DNA from: Pilatotrama ljubarskyi
Lineage: Eukaryota > Basidiomycota > Agaricomycetes > Polyporales > Polyporaceae
Direction of reading: 5' to 3'
Length of the DNA: 64,000 nucleotides
Assembly (NCBI GenBank): GCA_022385805.1
Contig: MU277724.1
Span: 125,457-189,456 of the forward strand
In this document: piece after piece, positions 48,751 to 63,421 of the stretch
Position numbering within the stretch: the stretch's first letter is position 1
Layout: every line of letters starts with the position of its first letter
Notes under the pieces: model-generated
What the model was told of the DNA's origin: nothing
Database searches by the model: none
What the model saw: the letters and a program-made list of their open reading frames with translations, nothing else
Program-made: the position numbers and the translations under genes

Positions 48751-49680
48751 NNNNNNNNNNNNNNNNNNNNNNNNNNNNNNNNNNNNNNNNNNNNNNNNNN
48801 NNNNNNNNNNNNNNNNNNNNNNNNNNNNNNNNNNNNNNNNNNNNNNNNNNNNNNNNNNNNNNNNNNNNNNNNNNNNNNNNNNNNNNNNNNNNNNNNNNNN
48901 NNNNNNNNNNNNNNNNNNNNNNNNNNNNNNNNNNNNNNNNNNNNNNNNNNNNNNNNNNNNNNNNNNNNNNNNNNNNNNNNNNNNNNNNNNNNNNNNNNNN
49001 NNNNNNNNNNNNNNNNNNNNNNNNNNNNNNNNNNNNNNNNNNNNNNNNNNNNNNNNNNNNNNNNNNNNNNNNNNNNNNNNNNNNNNNNNNNNNNNNNNNN
49101 NNNNNNNNNNNNNNNNNNNNNNNNNNNNNNNNNNNNNNNNNNNNNNNNNNNNNNNNNNNNNNNNNNNNNNNNNNNNNNNNNNNNNNNNNNNNNNNNNNNN
49201 NNNNNNNNNNNNNNNNNNNNNNNNNNNNNNNNNNNNNNNNNNNNNNNNNNNNNNNNNNNNNNNNNNNNNNNNNNNNNNNNNNNNNNNNNNNNNNNNNNNN
49301 NNNNNNNNNNNNNNNNNNNNNNNNNNNNNNNNNNNNNNNNNNNNNNNNNNNNNNNNNNNNNNNNNNNNNNNNNNNNNNNNNNNNNNNNNNNNNNNNNNNN
49401 NNNNNNNNNNNNNNNNNNNNNNNNNNNNNNNNNNNNNNNNNNNNNNNNNNNNNNNNNNNNNNNNNNNNNNNNNNNNNNNNNNNNNNNNNNNNNNNNNNNN
49501 NNNNNNNNNNNNNNNNNNNNNNNNNNNNNNNNNNNNNNNNNNNNNNNNNNNNNNNNNNNNNNNNNNNNNNNNNNNNNNNNNNNNNNNNNNNNNNNNNNNN
49601 NNNNNNNNNNNNNNNNNNNNNNNNNNNNNNNNNNNNNNNNNNNNNNNNNNNNNNNNNNNNNNNNNNNNNNNNNNNNNNNN
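48751..49680. other. Assembly gap (930 N)
   Basis: A run of undetermined bases. It lies wholly within the Tc1-like element, so it is probably a repeat the assembler could not resolve. Gap length may be an estimate. Confidence 0.95.
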
Positions 49681-50009
49681 CGTTTAAGGCAGGATAGAGC
49701 AACCATGTGTGAAGAGCAGAAAGAATAGAGGATGAGGATGAAGATTCTGAGGTGCAATATGTACAGTGACTGAATGGTAGTGGATTAAGTTGAGGGTCAT
49801 GGCTGAGTGCTGTGCTTCGCTGGCAGGCGCTAAAATAAGCGCCCGTATTTCTCGCGCTCCATTAAGAGCTACACCCTCAATAATCAGTAGCAAATCAATA
49901 ACACCCAGTATACAATCTAGATATCATATACACATGTGTGACTAGCCTGGGCTTGTATACAATCCTGTGAAAGTAGGGGGGTGGGGCACGACTTTTGGCC
50001 GTCACTGTA

Positions 50010-50557
50010 TTAAGGTGACATTTCGCAAGGACCAATGAGGAGATGCCTTCGCTGCCCCGCCGTGGTGCTGGGACGCCCCGGAACAGCCAAGATTTGTCCC
50101 TCTGTGCTTTGTAATCGTATCCGGTAGTATCGTACGTGTATATGCATGGATTTATCGAAATCGAACAGTTCCGTCACTGCGAACACGTTCAGCCTTTCTC
50201 GTCCGCTGACCTCTCACCTCCTCGCTCTCGCCAGCCAGACCACACTGACCCCACGAACGCGGTACCGCTCATAGCCTCGCCACATGGGGTCGTGGAGTTC
50301 TCGCGTTGAGTAAGAGGGCTCAAATGTCACTGCAGATTACGAAGGCTTGTCATAGGTATGCGGGAGCCTCTATGGTGTATGTGGAAGGTGGCACGGGACT
50401 GGTTGCATTGCCGAGTTTCGCATCAAGAAATTAGAGGAGAGAAGCCATAGCACAAGTAACGTGCAAGGGTCTACGAGAGCGTTGCACGACTGGTGGTACA
50501 ATCTGTAGCACGAACCCTGCCTTTCCCTAAACCCCCAGCGACATTCCCAGAGACCCG
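50010..50557. other. Intergenic region after Tc1 element
   Basis: Contains the last codons and stop of the interrupted FunK1 fragment (50010-50038). The rest, about 500 bp, shows no gene I can support; the 3' end of the second FunK1 gene may extend into it. Confidence 0.45.
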
Positions 50558-51867
50558 CTAACCGTACCTGTCCTTGTTGGCTGAGGGGGAATGGAGAGTT
50601 GAGTCGGTTCGGAGACGTCGCCGGTGCGATGCTTCTTCCGCGCAGGGGCGCCCTCCGGATCCGCGTTGCGGTCCTCCCTGCGGATGGCGTATACCTCTTG
50701 TTGGCAATGGAGGCGAGCATCCTTGGGTCGCAGTTGTCGGGGAGCCTGTCTGGCAGCACATCTGCCACGGGCCATACAGGTGCACATTCAGGCGTACTCC
50801 GCTCGGGATCGATTGCATCGGCGAGGAGGGCAAGGAAAACAGAGTGAGTGTCGAGATCCTTCGCGCTGGATTGGTCTCATCGGAGGGTTCATCGACAGCT
50901 CGGCGTCTTCTCCGCACACCCAATCGCCTAAGGTTCTCAAGCTGTTCGTGACGATTTGTGCCGTCGGGCGATAGAGAAGGAGCTGGTGTAGCTCGCGCAT
51001 GGGAAGGGCCGAGCGTGTGCGCAGACTTCTGCATTTCCCAGGCGAGAACCTGGTATCGTGCCTCAAAGTATTGCAGCAAGTCGTCCAACAGGCTATTGAG
51101 TTCGGAATGGACCTGGCCATCGGCAAACTTGAATTGTAGCGGAATCCATCGAGAGGCCCTGATGATCCCTTCGTTCATGGCCATCCTCTTTGCAATGCTA
51201 CAGCGTCGCTTGACTTCCCCACTGATGGTGAACCTATCAAACCATTCCGCGACAAAGGGGACGTTGCTGATGTTATGATGAAGGAGGCGCACAGCGTAGA
51301 AGAGGAGAACGTGGAAGAATAATTCGAGCTCGTCCGCAACTGTCACTGGCCAATTGGGATGGTTCTCCACGTAGGCCACCGACATGAACTGCCACGTCCC
51401 CTAGGACACCGTCAGTCAAGAACACGTCAAAGCGCATCAACAGGACTCACCGTGCGTTCCGGCTGTCTAGGCACCTCCTTCGGTGCTTCTGACTTTGACG
51501 GATCGCGCACTGGGATCTCCTTCGCCAGTTCCCAGTCGGTCAGAACTCGTTCGCCTTCCCATATCACTTTCTTCTTGCCATTTTGGATGAATTTGGAAGA
51601 CAACGAGGGCCGTATGATGACATTTCCCGCGCTGACGTCTCTATGTAGCAGGCGTAAAATGCACGCATGTGTTGCCATCTCCACAAGCACGCTGAAAGGC
51701 CGGTCATCGCGCTCGCAAGACTCAATGCAGTACGCACCTATGAGATTTAACTCTCGACCATTCCCGTGAATGATCCCGAGGTACTGCCGGAGGAGAACGC
51801 CCCCCGTCGGTGAGCTTACAAGAAAGAAACTTGAGCCCACAACCAAAAGGCGAAGAGCAGCGAGCAA
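50558..51867 (-). CDS. FunK1-type kinase, N-terminal lobe not found
   Basis: Minus strand. One exon ends at 51451 (donor GTGAGT) and the next starts at 51400; an earlier intron, with donor GTGCGT after RELNLIG, joins to VLVEMATHACILRLLHRD. It has the catalytic loop LHRDVSAGNVII, the modified magnesium loop LTDWELAK in place of DFG, and then GTWQFMSVAYVENHP and ELFFHVLLFYAVRLLHH, hallmarks of fungal FunK1 kinases. The C-terminus is Arg/Pro-rich and its end is unsure. The usual 250-400 residue N-terminal part with the ATP lobe was not found up to 52220, so this is either a truncated gene or one with unrecognised 5' exons. The start given is the open-frame limit, not a confident ATG. Confidence 0.65.
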
Positions 51868-52221
51868 GAGAGAATTTGCCGATCTATATGTCGGCCGAGA
51901 GAGGGAGCTGTAACTGTGCCCAACTTAGCATGGCGTCACCTTATCACGGTAATGTGGCGGTAACAGGCAACGAGAGCCGTCGAAGAGCAACACCAACGAT
52001 GCAGTATCCGGTATCCATCTGCGTAGGAGAGCATACTGGCAACACGGACAAAGTGCGGCATTCTGAAGTTGTAGAAGAATGGCAATGCCAGAACGAGGCT
52101 GCTGGGCATCCAATACTTCATGATACTGGGACGGGCAATTTCCGGCGTAGAAGGCAGCAGGTGAAGGGATCTATGGGATTCGCCTGTGTTACGGACAGAC
52201 CGGCGGGAATGCGCTCTGCAG
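51868..52221. other. Spacer between FunK1 gene and small membrane protein gene
   Basis: 354 bp. I looked here for the missing N-terminal exons of the FunK1 gene and saw no matching motif. Confidence 0.45.
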
Positions 52222-52634
52222 TTATGTTGCCTCCTTCTGTTCCCTGAACTCCTTCGCCCACTGTACAGAATGTGAGCGGAGAGCTACAACACGAATGGAC
52301 GCACGACGTACCTTCATGGAAGGTATAGGGCGGATAGGCGGGACGGTTCGCTTCTACACATGAACCCTCATGTGTTACCAGAGACCTGTGATGATAATGA
52401 GGAGTCATGCGCACCTCCTTCTCAGCACTGACGGTGAACACGCCGTAAGCAACAGCAAGAATGCCAGCGAACGCAATCGCAGTGTTCGTCTTCCAGTTGG
52501 ATGGCCGCGTCCACCAGCCGCCTGGACGCGGTGAGGTTGAGAAAGGCGACGACAGCCGCGGACGATTCACCGAACTCACCAGCGGGCGACCAGACCTCCT
52601 TCGGGTACGGATATCTCGCTCCTCCGCCCTGCAT
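52222..52634 (-). CDS. Small single-span membrane protein (80 residues)
   Basis: Four short exons on the minus strand (52580-52634, about 52415-52521, 52312-52353, 52222-52260) join in phase to 80 residues; no open frame shows this protein whole. It starts MQGGGARYPYPKEVWSPAGG, then WTRPSNWKTNT, one hydrophobic span (IAFAGILAVAYGVFTV) and a basic/proline tail RPIPSMKWAKEF. The layout matches a small conserved fungal protein that I associate with mitochondrial inner-membrane subunits, from memory of the family's general look. That assignment is inference. It is divergent from PEX3 with 227 bp between start codons. Confidence 0.78.
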
Positions 52635-52861
52635 GTGGTGTCAGACTTCACAAAGTCCTGTTCGAGAGGGTGAACAGACCATGTTTGTCGTAAAGCAAGA
52701 TGACGGTGGAGGGAAAGGTTGTGATGAGCGTCCGGCACACAGAGCACGTGTTTGGCAGCGCCGGCGACCTGCCCGGCGTTGCGGGGCTCTTCGACAAGTG
52801 GCTCGACGGTCTCGAGGACGCCCGCTCGACGTTCCTGCTTTCATGCCACCGTCACCTCGGG

Positions 52862-54824
52862 ATGTTCCATGCGCTTGGAAACTACTTCAATGAACGACGA
52901 CGCGGACTCACGAAAGCGACGGCGTACGTCGGCAGCGCGTACTTCGTCGGACGCTATATCTCCGCACGACTGGAGGATGTTCGCAATTCCATCCTTCAAG
53001 AACGTGTGGCACGAGAAAAGTATGTAACAGGATACGCATATACTAGCCAATATGGACTGAGGGCGCTGTGTGTCACTCGTAGTCTGAGGAGGCGGTTCGA
53101 CCAGAACCAGCAAGACATATGCTTCACCGTGATGGCCCTTCTGCCTACGCTCGGTGCCCACATTCTCCAGGAGATGGACGTCGAGGGCGTCACACAAGAG
53201 CTGCAGTCCTTCTCGAAAGTGCCCAGAGACAAGAGCGAACACCATCATCCCGCCGCACCCTCCGAGTCAAGTGTCACATCCAGTGTGGACAATCACCATG
53301 GTCCAGACATAGACTTGCGGTCCGACAATGGCTCCGTCTCCGTGATATCGTCGAATGACGGCGTATCCACAGGGCTATCCGCATCTTCGGCTAGTTGGGT
53401 AGACCAGTTCTCTATGCCATCCTCTCAGGCCCATCTTTCTCCGGAGCCTTCGGCAGGCGGCACCACGTCCACTTCCCCAAGATCCAGTATAGGAGCAGAA
53501 CTGTCGGACTCCGTCATCACTACGAGTTCTATGTCGAGTTCAGCTGCACCTGGACCGTCGAACATCTCCGTAGGTATTCCTGCTTGATGGTGACCACTTG
53601 CCTCAACTGTTGTCAGGCGTCCCCGGACAGTCATCTCAGTTCTCTCAGTCCCGCGACCAGAAGCAAAGCAGAGCTGTGGCGGGAGGTCAAGATGCTCAGT
53701 AGGTGTATTACTGCTCGCAGCTCGTTCTATATTCATTGAAACCTCATAGCGTTCACACGGACATTTACTGTCATCTATTCCGTCACACTCCTATCCTTGT
53801 TCACACACATCCAGCTCAGCATCCTTGGGCGTTCAAAGTACATTCAGTCATTGATACAGCAAGAACGCGATGAGAGGATACGCGAGCAACTGGAGTACAG
53901 CACGTCGGTGTACTCGTTATTCTGGGGTGACAGTAGCCTGGACGACTTCGAGACCGATGAGCTCGAGGAAGCCGAGACGGTCAGCGAGGAGACGGAAAGG
54001 AAATATCTTACGTTGAGCTGGTGGATCTTGCACGTCGGCTGGAAGGATGTTGGTGAAAGAGTGCGAAGAGGGGTTGAAGAGGTATTCGAAGGGTGCGCGC
54101 GCATTTCTATGCTGTCGGTGCAGACGTAACATTGTCTACACAGCGTATCCCTCAAGACAAAGCTGACTTCCGCGGATATCCATCGACTCGTTGGTGACGT
54201 CCGTCGCAGGGTCGAGTACGAGGTCACCTTCGAGGGTAAAGAGCGCCGAATCAAGTGCGTTCTAGACTGGCTCTCTGCAAGCTCGGCATGAGCGGGTCTA
54301 ATCATACACGGTCTTCGACCTGTACTTTGCAGCTTCCTCTCGACGTTGCTTCCGCCAACCCCCGAAACGCTGCAACATGTGCTCACCCAGGGCGGCATCC
54401 CACCTTGGCTCGCGACTGCTCCCGATCCCAAATTCGAGGCGTTCCTGGAGGAGACGCGCAAGCACCTCGCTTCTGGCTCCTTCGAGCGTGTGCTCGAGGT
54501 ATGCCTAGACAGGGCGATGGAGGTGCTATTCCGAGGTGTTGAGAAGCATGTCTTTGGTTCACACGGCGAGCAGGAAGACGCAATCATGGGGCAGGAGCCT
54601 AGGGAGAGGCTAGCAGCCATGCTGCCTGGACTTGCGAGATGGTGTCATCTGGCATTGGAGGGGCTACCCAACGAGCTTGTCGATGTAGGTGTATTTTCAT
54701 CCGCCCACCTGGCTATAACGAGTCTGATGGTGTGTCGTCGTTCTCGCAGGCTCTGGCAGACGTCAGAGAGGTCTCGGCGTTCTCAGCCATTATTTATACC
54801 AGCTACGATGATCGCTTTCGATAA
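52862..54824 (+). CDS. pex3: Peroxin-3 (peroxisome membrane biogenesis)
   Basis: Seven exons (52862-53019, 53083-53569, 53617-53698, 53750-54092, 54144-54254, 54333-54684, 54750-54824) give 535 residues. The start was set at 52862 (MFHALGNYFNERRRGL), because Pex3 proteins begin with a short basic stretch and one N-terminal membrane span; an upstream in-frame ATG at 52700 adds an untypical extension. Landmarks: YVGSAYFVGRYI span, REN-LRRRFDQNQQD, TVMALLPTLG, KAELWREVKML with FTRTFTVIYSV, LGRSKYI, and PPTPETLQHVLTQGG. A serine-rich insertion (about residues 110-210) is disordered. Pex3 anchors Pex19 and inserts peroxisomal membrane proteins. Intact. Confidence 0.93.
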
Positions 54825-56076
54825 TGCAGTTGCTTTGCCTCTCGTATACTGAGTTTCGCGCGCAGTACACCTCTGAAGACGACGAGAGCATGAAAGCGAC
54901 GTATTCGTCGCGCCATCGTCAGCTGGCCTAACCGCGAGTGTCCTTAGCAGGAGTTTCCTTGGGGACGTGAAGACAGTGCTCTCACACAGCAATGCGCTAC
55001 CGCTCTCGCGCAGAAGTGCTTAGCATGCGCACTCTGTACGCACGCAAATCCCACACAAGTGCTGCGCATGGTCTTGAGTGGATCTGCCTGTTTAACATAC
55101 TGTACATGCGTGTGTCCCCCACTTGTTGACGATGGACCACGAGCTTATTTCGTTTTCTACGTACACCGTGGTCGCCGTGGACCCATGTCCTATGCCGCTA
55201 GGCAAGACGAAAACTATGCGTCTCTGGCGAATGCTTTCCTTGCCTTCGCCGCGTGCTGCTTATACGCGTCCGCTGCACTATCGGCGCGGAAGATGCTTAT
55301 CTGCATGCTCATTGATCGTGAGTGTCATCTACGGAGCTTAGTCTTACCCGTCTGGTGCGCCGACGATCCCGGAGGGCCTTCGCGCGTTCGATTGCTCGGA
55401 CTGGAGGGTGCAATCCGGTCGCTGAGTTCTCGTGAGCGCCATGACGCTCAATGACAGCAACCCCTGCGTAAGGACTTCCATATCCTGTTTAGCCCATCGT
55501 GGATAGAACGTCGAAGTCGATGCCCACCACATCGCGGGCCACGTTCCGTTCCCCTGCCCGTTAAAGTCACTTGGGTATCGCTTCTGGGAAGGACCCCATA
55601 TAGCCCGTGCGCCCCTGCGAACCCATCGTCTCCTTGGCCTCCCAAACCGTGCCGTGCCTATCGTCAATCATACGCCCGTGGGCGCGACGCGCTATTTTGA
55701 GACCCTCCTCTGCGAGGCCGCTGCCCACGGTCGCCCAGCGAGATCCCGTCGCATGGTTCACCGTGGCTGATTCGCCGAGGAATGAGCGTGCTTCGACGAC
55801 GTGCTATGGTGTGGTTGCCGTAATACCTCCGGGCGCGCGCTCCCGACGGTATTTGAGTTTGTGGTAGTGCAAACTCCCGGTGCGGCACGCGCTGGGCAAG
55901 CTCGGATGAGAGTTGCTGGAAGGAAGTGCGTGCATCGGCCTTCAGGCTCTGGGTGAACGCCTCGCACTGGCGGATAAACGGGTGCAATGCGCGTGGCTAC
56001 TGGTACAACCGACATGACTGCTTCTATGCCTTCTACGCCCCGAGACGGATATTCCCCGCCGTGCTCGCAGCGTTCT
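54825..56076. other. Region with possible decayed coding sequence
   Basis: About 1.25 kb. On the minus strand between 56000 and 55445 several frames look protein-like in pieces (for example SLKADARTSFQQLSSELAQR and VWEAKETMGSQG), but they lie in different frames with no clear joining introns and no recognised family. A broken gene is possible; I do not call one. Confidence 0.4.
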
Positions 56077-57505
56077 TTACACCTTCGCCAGCTCCACGAT
56101 GTCGACCGGGGAGCCGTTGCTGTTCAGCGCCGCCTCGATGAACGCCACATCAACGAGGGTGCCCCGCGGATCGTCGATGCCGTCGTCCGTGCCGTCTATG
56201 GCCCGCAGGAAGCCCGCAATCTCCTTCTCGATGCCCACCTCCTTCTCCTCGATCACCTGCTCCGCCTCGCCGGTTGGCTTGCCGTCCTTGTCGCGCGTAA
56301 TCGTCTTCACGGACACGCGCATGACGCCGTTGGCGCGCGTCAGCTCGAGCCAGCCCTCTGTGCCGGTCACGGTGATATTGTTGCCCGCCTGGCTTGCTCG
56401 CGAAGGCGTTGGGGCTCCCCAGGTCAGCTCGACGAGGCCGTGCGAGCCGTCGGCGGACTTTATGATGGCGTTTATGGTGTCCTGTGGCGGCAGGATCTCC
56501 TTTGCGAGCGAGGCGAAGGCCGAAACGGTCTTGAACGGGCTGGGGAGTATTACTCGCAATGCCGCGATTGTGTGCTGTTGGTAGTGTTAGAGGAAGAGAT
56601 GAGCGCACGGCAGACGAGACCAAGAAGTTAGTGGGCAACGTACGACACCACCGTCGAGCTGCATACGCGAAGGTCGTCGAGGCAAAGAGTCAGGAACGTG
56701 GACTAACGCTGGATCAGGGCGCATGACATACCAGGAAACCGCCTTGATACTGAATGACGACGGTGTATACGCCGTGAGTTCATCTGTCTGTCAGTGACCG
56801 CACACTTGCGACGCATTCAGCAGATGGCTTACGTCCGGAACGGTGCGCCAAGGCGTCTTGTACCACTTTGAGTTCTCGTCGATGTAATTGACGACGCGGG
56901 CGTTGTAGAAGGTGACCTTCCCGATCTTCCCTTCCTGGATGACCCGCTGGGCCGCGCGGTAGCCGGGCTCGGCCTCGAAATTCTCCGCGACGCGCCAGAC
57001 CAGGCCCTTCGGCTTGTACTTTGCTTCGTACTCCTTGATCAGGGCGCGGCCCTGGCTGACGTCTGGGGCGACCGGCTTTTCGCTCAGGACATGCTTGCCG
57101 GCGGCGAGTGCTTTGAGAACCACGCTGGGCTGGACGGTGATGGGCAGCACCACGATTACAGCATCGATATCGGATCGGCCGAGCAGCACATCAAGAGACA
57201 CCGCCGAGTCCTCGTCGTGGTAGACATCGAGCGTGTGCTTGAGCTTGAGGACCTCCTGGGCGTCTCGGGCGAACGCTGACGCGCTCTTGTTAGACCGAGA
57301 GTAGACGGCCTTTAGCTCGATGGCGTCTCCCAGCGCGGCGATCGCAGGGAGATGGGCTGATCGCGCAATCCCCCAGGGAGAATGTATACGATGCGTCAAG
57401 GAGCAAAGGTGAATCCCCGGAGGTATGTCGAGCGAGAGGAGACGAATGCTTACCCTCTGTGGCGAATATGCCGGTGCCCAGGACGGCAACGCTTTTGGCG
57501 GGCAT
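56077..57505 (-). CDS. Gfo/Idh/MocA-family NAD(P)-dependent oxidoreductase
   Basis: Five exons on the minus strand (57454-57505, 56833-57356, 56732-56749, 56644-56658, 56077-56574) give 368 residues. The N-terminal Rossmann motif is VAVLGTGIFATEAHLP. The family's catalytic segment SEKPVA (Lys111) is present, and the C-terminal alpha/beta domain contains YQGGFLLDGGVHT, restored only by joining the 18-nt and 15-nt micro-exons. Members oxidise or reduce sugars, polyols or trans-dihydrodiols with NAD(P). The exact substrate cannot be read here; YMR315W-like fungal members are one comparison. It is divergent from the GH1 beta-glucosidase gene, so co-regulation in sugar use is possible, an inference. 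No targeting signal, so probably cytosolic. Confidence 0.88.
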
Positions 57506-58412
57506 TGTGATGGTGATAATCCGCTGAATAGACGAGTACAGTTGTGTCCTGGACGGTATCGAGCTCTCTAATTCCTATCGGATGGAAGAAGAGTTGATGG
57601 GGGTGTTGATCGTTATATGGGACGCCGGCCGGGGAAGGGTAGCCGGAGATACCTCGGGAAGCGCTAGGATGTGCTGACCGACAGGGGAGAGCCGTCTCAA
57701 TTTGCTGTGCTTCCAAATAGCTCTCTTTGAACATGACACAAGTCCTCTTGCGTCCTTCTGTGCGGTATATAGTTACATGAAACGGGGTGTGCAGCATTCT
57801 GTATGTCAGGTGTGCAGCTCAAGCACTGCGGACGGGCGCTTACAGCGAGCCGGAATACAGGAGGGCTGAGACGAGGCCGGCGGGGACTTGTACACGAACC
57901 GCCTCGTCGACTCGAGAGAGACCTGCCTGCTCGGCTATTTCTCAGCGCATTTGACAAGGCGGTAAACTCAGCCGCGCATAAACGTGGATGACGAAAGTCA
58001 TACAACTCGCCGGCGCTGCCCCGGAGTATCTAGGGACTTCAAAAAGTCAATTTTCTTGCCCGCATCATGCCTGCAAGTGCATTCCTCGCCACTGATGCAA
58101 CCCTAGAAGAAGAGCACCCGCAGCCAGCTGCTGAAGAGCCGGACGGAGGGACCACACGTTCTGTGGAAATTTCCTGCACGGGAAGCGGCAACACATTGCG
58201 GATTCCACGCCCGAGTCTTACAAGGAACTCGCACTCGCCGCGTCCGCTTGCGAGAGGCCCGAGTTTCCCCTCCGGACTTTCCTCGGTCCTCCGTTGTCGG
58301 ATATGCCGTTCCAAGCCCTCAGAGATGATATCGGCATTGGTTCCTCGCCATACTTTAAGAGCAAACATGTTCGCAGCGCTCCTCTGTCCTTCCCGTACAC
58401 CCTCCAGCCACC
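57506..58412. other. Divergent promoter region
   Basis: 907 bp between the oxidoreductase (-) and the beta-glucosidase (+). A 137-codon + frame (58067-58480) overlaps the GH1 start in another frame and is not supported. Confidence 0.5.
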
Positions 58413-61471
<3,059 letters not shown>

Positions 61472-61978
61472 ACATGTACCGTCCTATCCCATCACTAGAC
61501 CTGGACATTACTCGCACCACTGCAGCCGCTCTCGTTCCTTCTCATGAGTTTCATTCGCCCTTATATCCGAAGAACGTGCACTCCCTTGATGACGTTCTCT
61601 CTCACATCTCTCATGCCCTTACCGTACGTATTGTATGCAGCTATTCGACCATGTCTATCCTTTGTACTTGTATCAGCCTCGAGCTCCTTTAGCACTATAT
61701 TTATGCGAACGTCCTTCCCAGTGCTGCAGATGTCTGAGTGCCGGCCCTCGTCTAGAATGTGCTGCAGATACACCCATGTGAAAGAGAGCGCGATATATGG
61801 GCGCTGCAGGCCTCGTGGCTGCGGCCGTGTTCGTCCGTGGTGGACATAGACGCCGACTATAAAGGCAGCAGCTTGCCTTCCGCCTTCACTCACCACTATC
61901 GCATCTGCGTGCTCCGTCTTGCCACCTGCTTTTGACTATCATACATCTCACGAAACTCGCTGCGTTTGACGATTGACG
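61472..61978. other. Intergenic region with TATA element
   Basis: About 0.5 kb between two + genes. TATAAAG at 61858-61864 lies 115 bp before the next ATG and may be its TATA box. Nothing else was seen. Confidence 0.5.
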
Positions 61979-62824
61979 ATGTCGCAGAAGGGAAACTACG
62001 GAGCACCTCCAAAGTACGCATACTCGCACGGTTGAACGGAGGACGGGAGATCACCTCGCGCGGTCTGCTTCCGCAGGTACCTGAACGACTTCAGCAAAGC
62101 CCTCGCGAGCGAGGTCCGCATCCTCCTCGCCGAGGTCGGGAAGCTCAGAGACGAGCGGCGGCAGCTGCAATAGTACGTCCGTCTCCGGCCATTCAAGATA
62201 GAGTGCTATGATCCTGATAGCCCTTGACTGCGGTAAGTGAGATTGCAGAGCTCATGGCCGTGAAGTCCAAGCATGGCGCTGGAGGCGAGTTCACCCCCGA
62301 CTGGGCTCCGAAGGTCAGTTGAGCTCTCACCGTACCCTGGGCGTTCCATTGAGACAGAAGCTTTCATCCAGCACGAAGAACCCCATGCACCTCCGCGTTC
62401 ACCGTCGCCGAAGCCGCCAAGTGTCCTTGATGACGGCGTTCCTGCACGTCCTGCGTGGCGCACGGTACACAAGCGTGAAGAACGTCGCCATAAGGCCAAA
62501 GCCAAAGCGCTTCAGGCTGCTCAGCCGCCACCGCCGGCGATCACTGCTCCCGAGCCTGTGAATCTACCTGCCTGGGCACAGTGGAAGCGTAAGGATTGAC
62601 GTATCCATGGCTTGCAAGGGGTTGTGCTAACGCAATCGCTCTGGCTGTCAGCAAACCCTCTACTGTCACCTGTACCTGTCGCCGGCTCACCCTCTGCGCC
62701 ACTGCCTGGTGACCATTCTATGCCTCGTTCCGGCCTTTTCGGTGAGACTTTCTATCAGATTTCAACCGTATGCGATGCGATCTTACCATACCTCACAGGA
62801 CCTCCGACCCCGCCGCCGAAGTGA
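61979..62824 (+). CDS. Conserved hypothetical protein, helical N-terminus and proline-rich tail
   Basis: Six exons (61979-62013, 62077-62172, 62238-62313, 62354-62588, 62652-62741, 62799-62824) join in phase to 185 residues. The N-terminal 55 residues (YLNDFSKALASEV to LQYEIAELMAVK) form a likely coiled coil. The remainder is proline-rich and basic, with WRTVHKREERRHK and a C-terminal GLFGPPTPPPK. I do not recognise a named family, though the layout looks like a conserved Agaricomycete protein. The acceptor of exon 4 (62354) was chosen because it keeps the frame; a nearby AG at 62357-62358 would not. Confidence 0.75.
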
Positions 62825-63421
62825 TAATCTGTGGAATTTATCACGACAACGGATGAATCGCGACATGATGTTTTGTTTACGCCCTGGTGCTCAGGATCAC
62901 TCGTGCTTGATTTATAATCTCTGCTTTCCTCCCTTTGATGTCCGTTCTCTATCCCTCTTTTGTTCTTGTCTTTGACTGCTTGTATCGTTCCTCATAACTG
63001 GTCTAATACCCCTCTGTAACACTGCTAGGATTCATCTTTCGATAACGGGTCCGTTCCAGCATCTTGCAGTCGGTACCGATATTACGAGCAAAATGATCGT
63101 AGGACCCTCGCTGGAGGTTTACTGCCAGACCGCCTGTGCTGGAAAGCGCATACGCTGATGAACTGATGCTCAGCTTCAGGCTACTGCTTCCATGTAAGCC
63201 GACAGAGGGACTCGATAGTCGATATCGCAGCTCGCGACATCCTGCATAATGCACTGCGCTGGATATATCTCAAGGTAGCTCCAAAGACAACACGTGGAGT
63301 CCGCCAAAAAGCGCGCCGTCGCAGCGCCGTCTTGTTCTGGGAATCGAGCACATAACTCGCCTTTGCCCCACTCCATTGGGATGCCGACTCCTGGCTGCGG
63401 TGCTCTTTCCTCTCCATGTGT
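62825..63421. other. Intergenic region between convergent genes
   Basis: About 0.6 kb. Minus-strand open frames here continue past the real last exon of the third TPR-DUF4470 gene and are read-through artefacts. No gene was seen. Confidence 0.5.

Larger units (their letters stand above)
48430..50007. mobile_element. Tc1/mariner-like transposon with internal assembly gap
   Basis: Both ends read inward CAGTGACGGCCAAAAGTC followed by a C-rich run, about 32 bp with three mismatches, and both are flanked by TA (48428-48429, 50008-50009), the Tc1/mariner target duplication. Span 1578 bp including 930 undetermined bases, near the normal size of an autonomous element. The minus strand encodes a Tc1-like transposase tail just left of the gap. 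It inserted in the last codons of the FunK1 fragment. Confidence 0.85.

Noticed and set aside
48686..49757. Long open frames across 48686-49757 on both strands
   Set aside because: They consist almost entirely of undetermined bases; only the 20 or so residues at the left minus-strand end are informative.
52700..52861. Upstream ATG as PEX3 start
   Set aside because: It adds 54 residues before the usual basic N-terminus and membrane span of Pex3; kept only as a possible alternative.
63181..63421. Extension of the third TPR-DUF4470 frame to 63181
   Set aside because: All three copies have a phase-1 donor at the same place and a short last exon; the longer frame is intron read-through.
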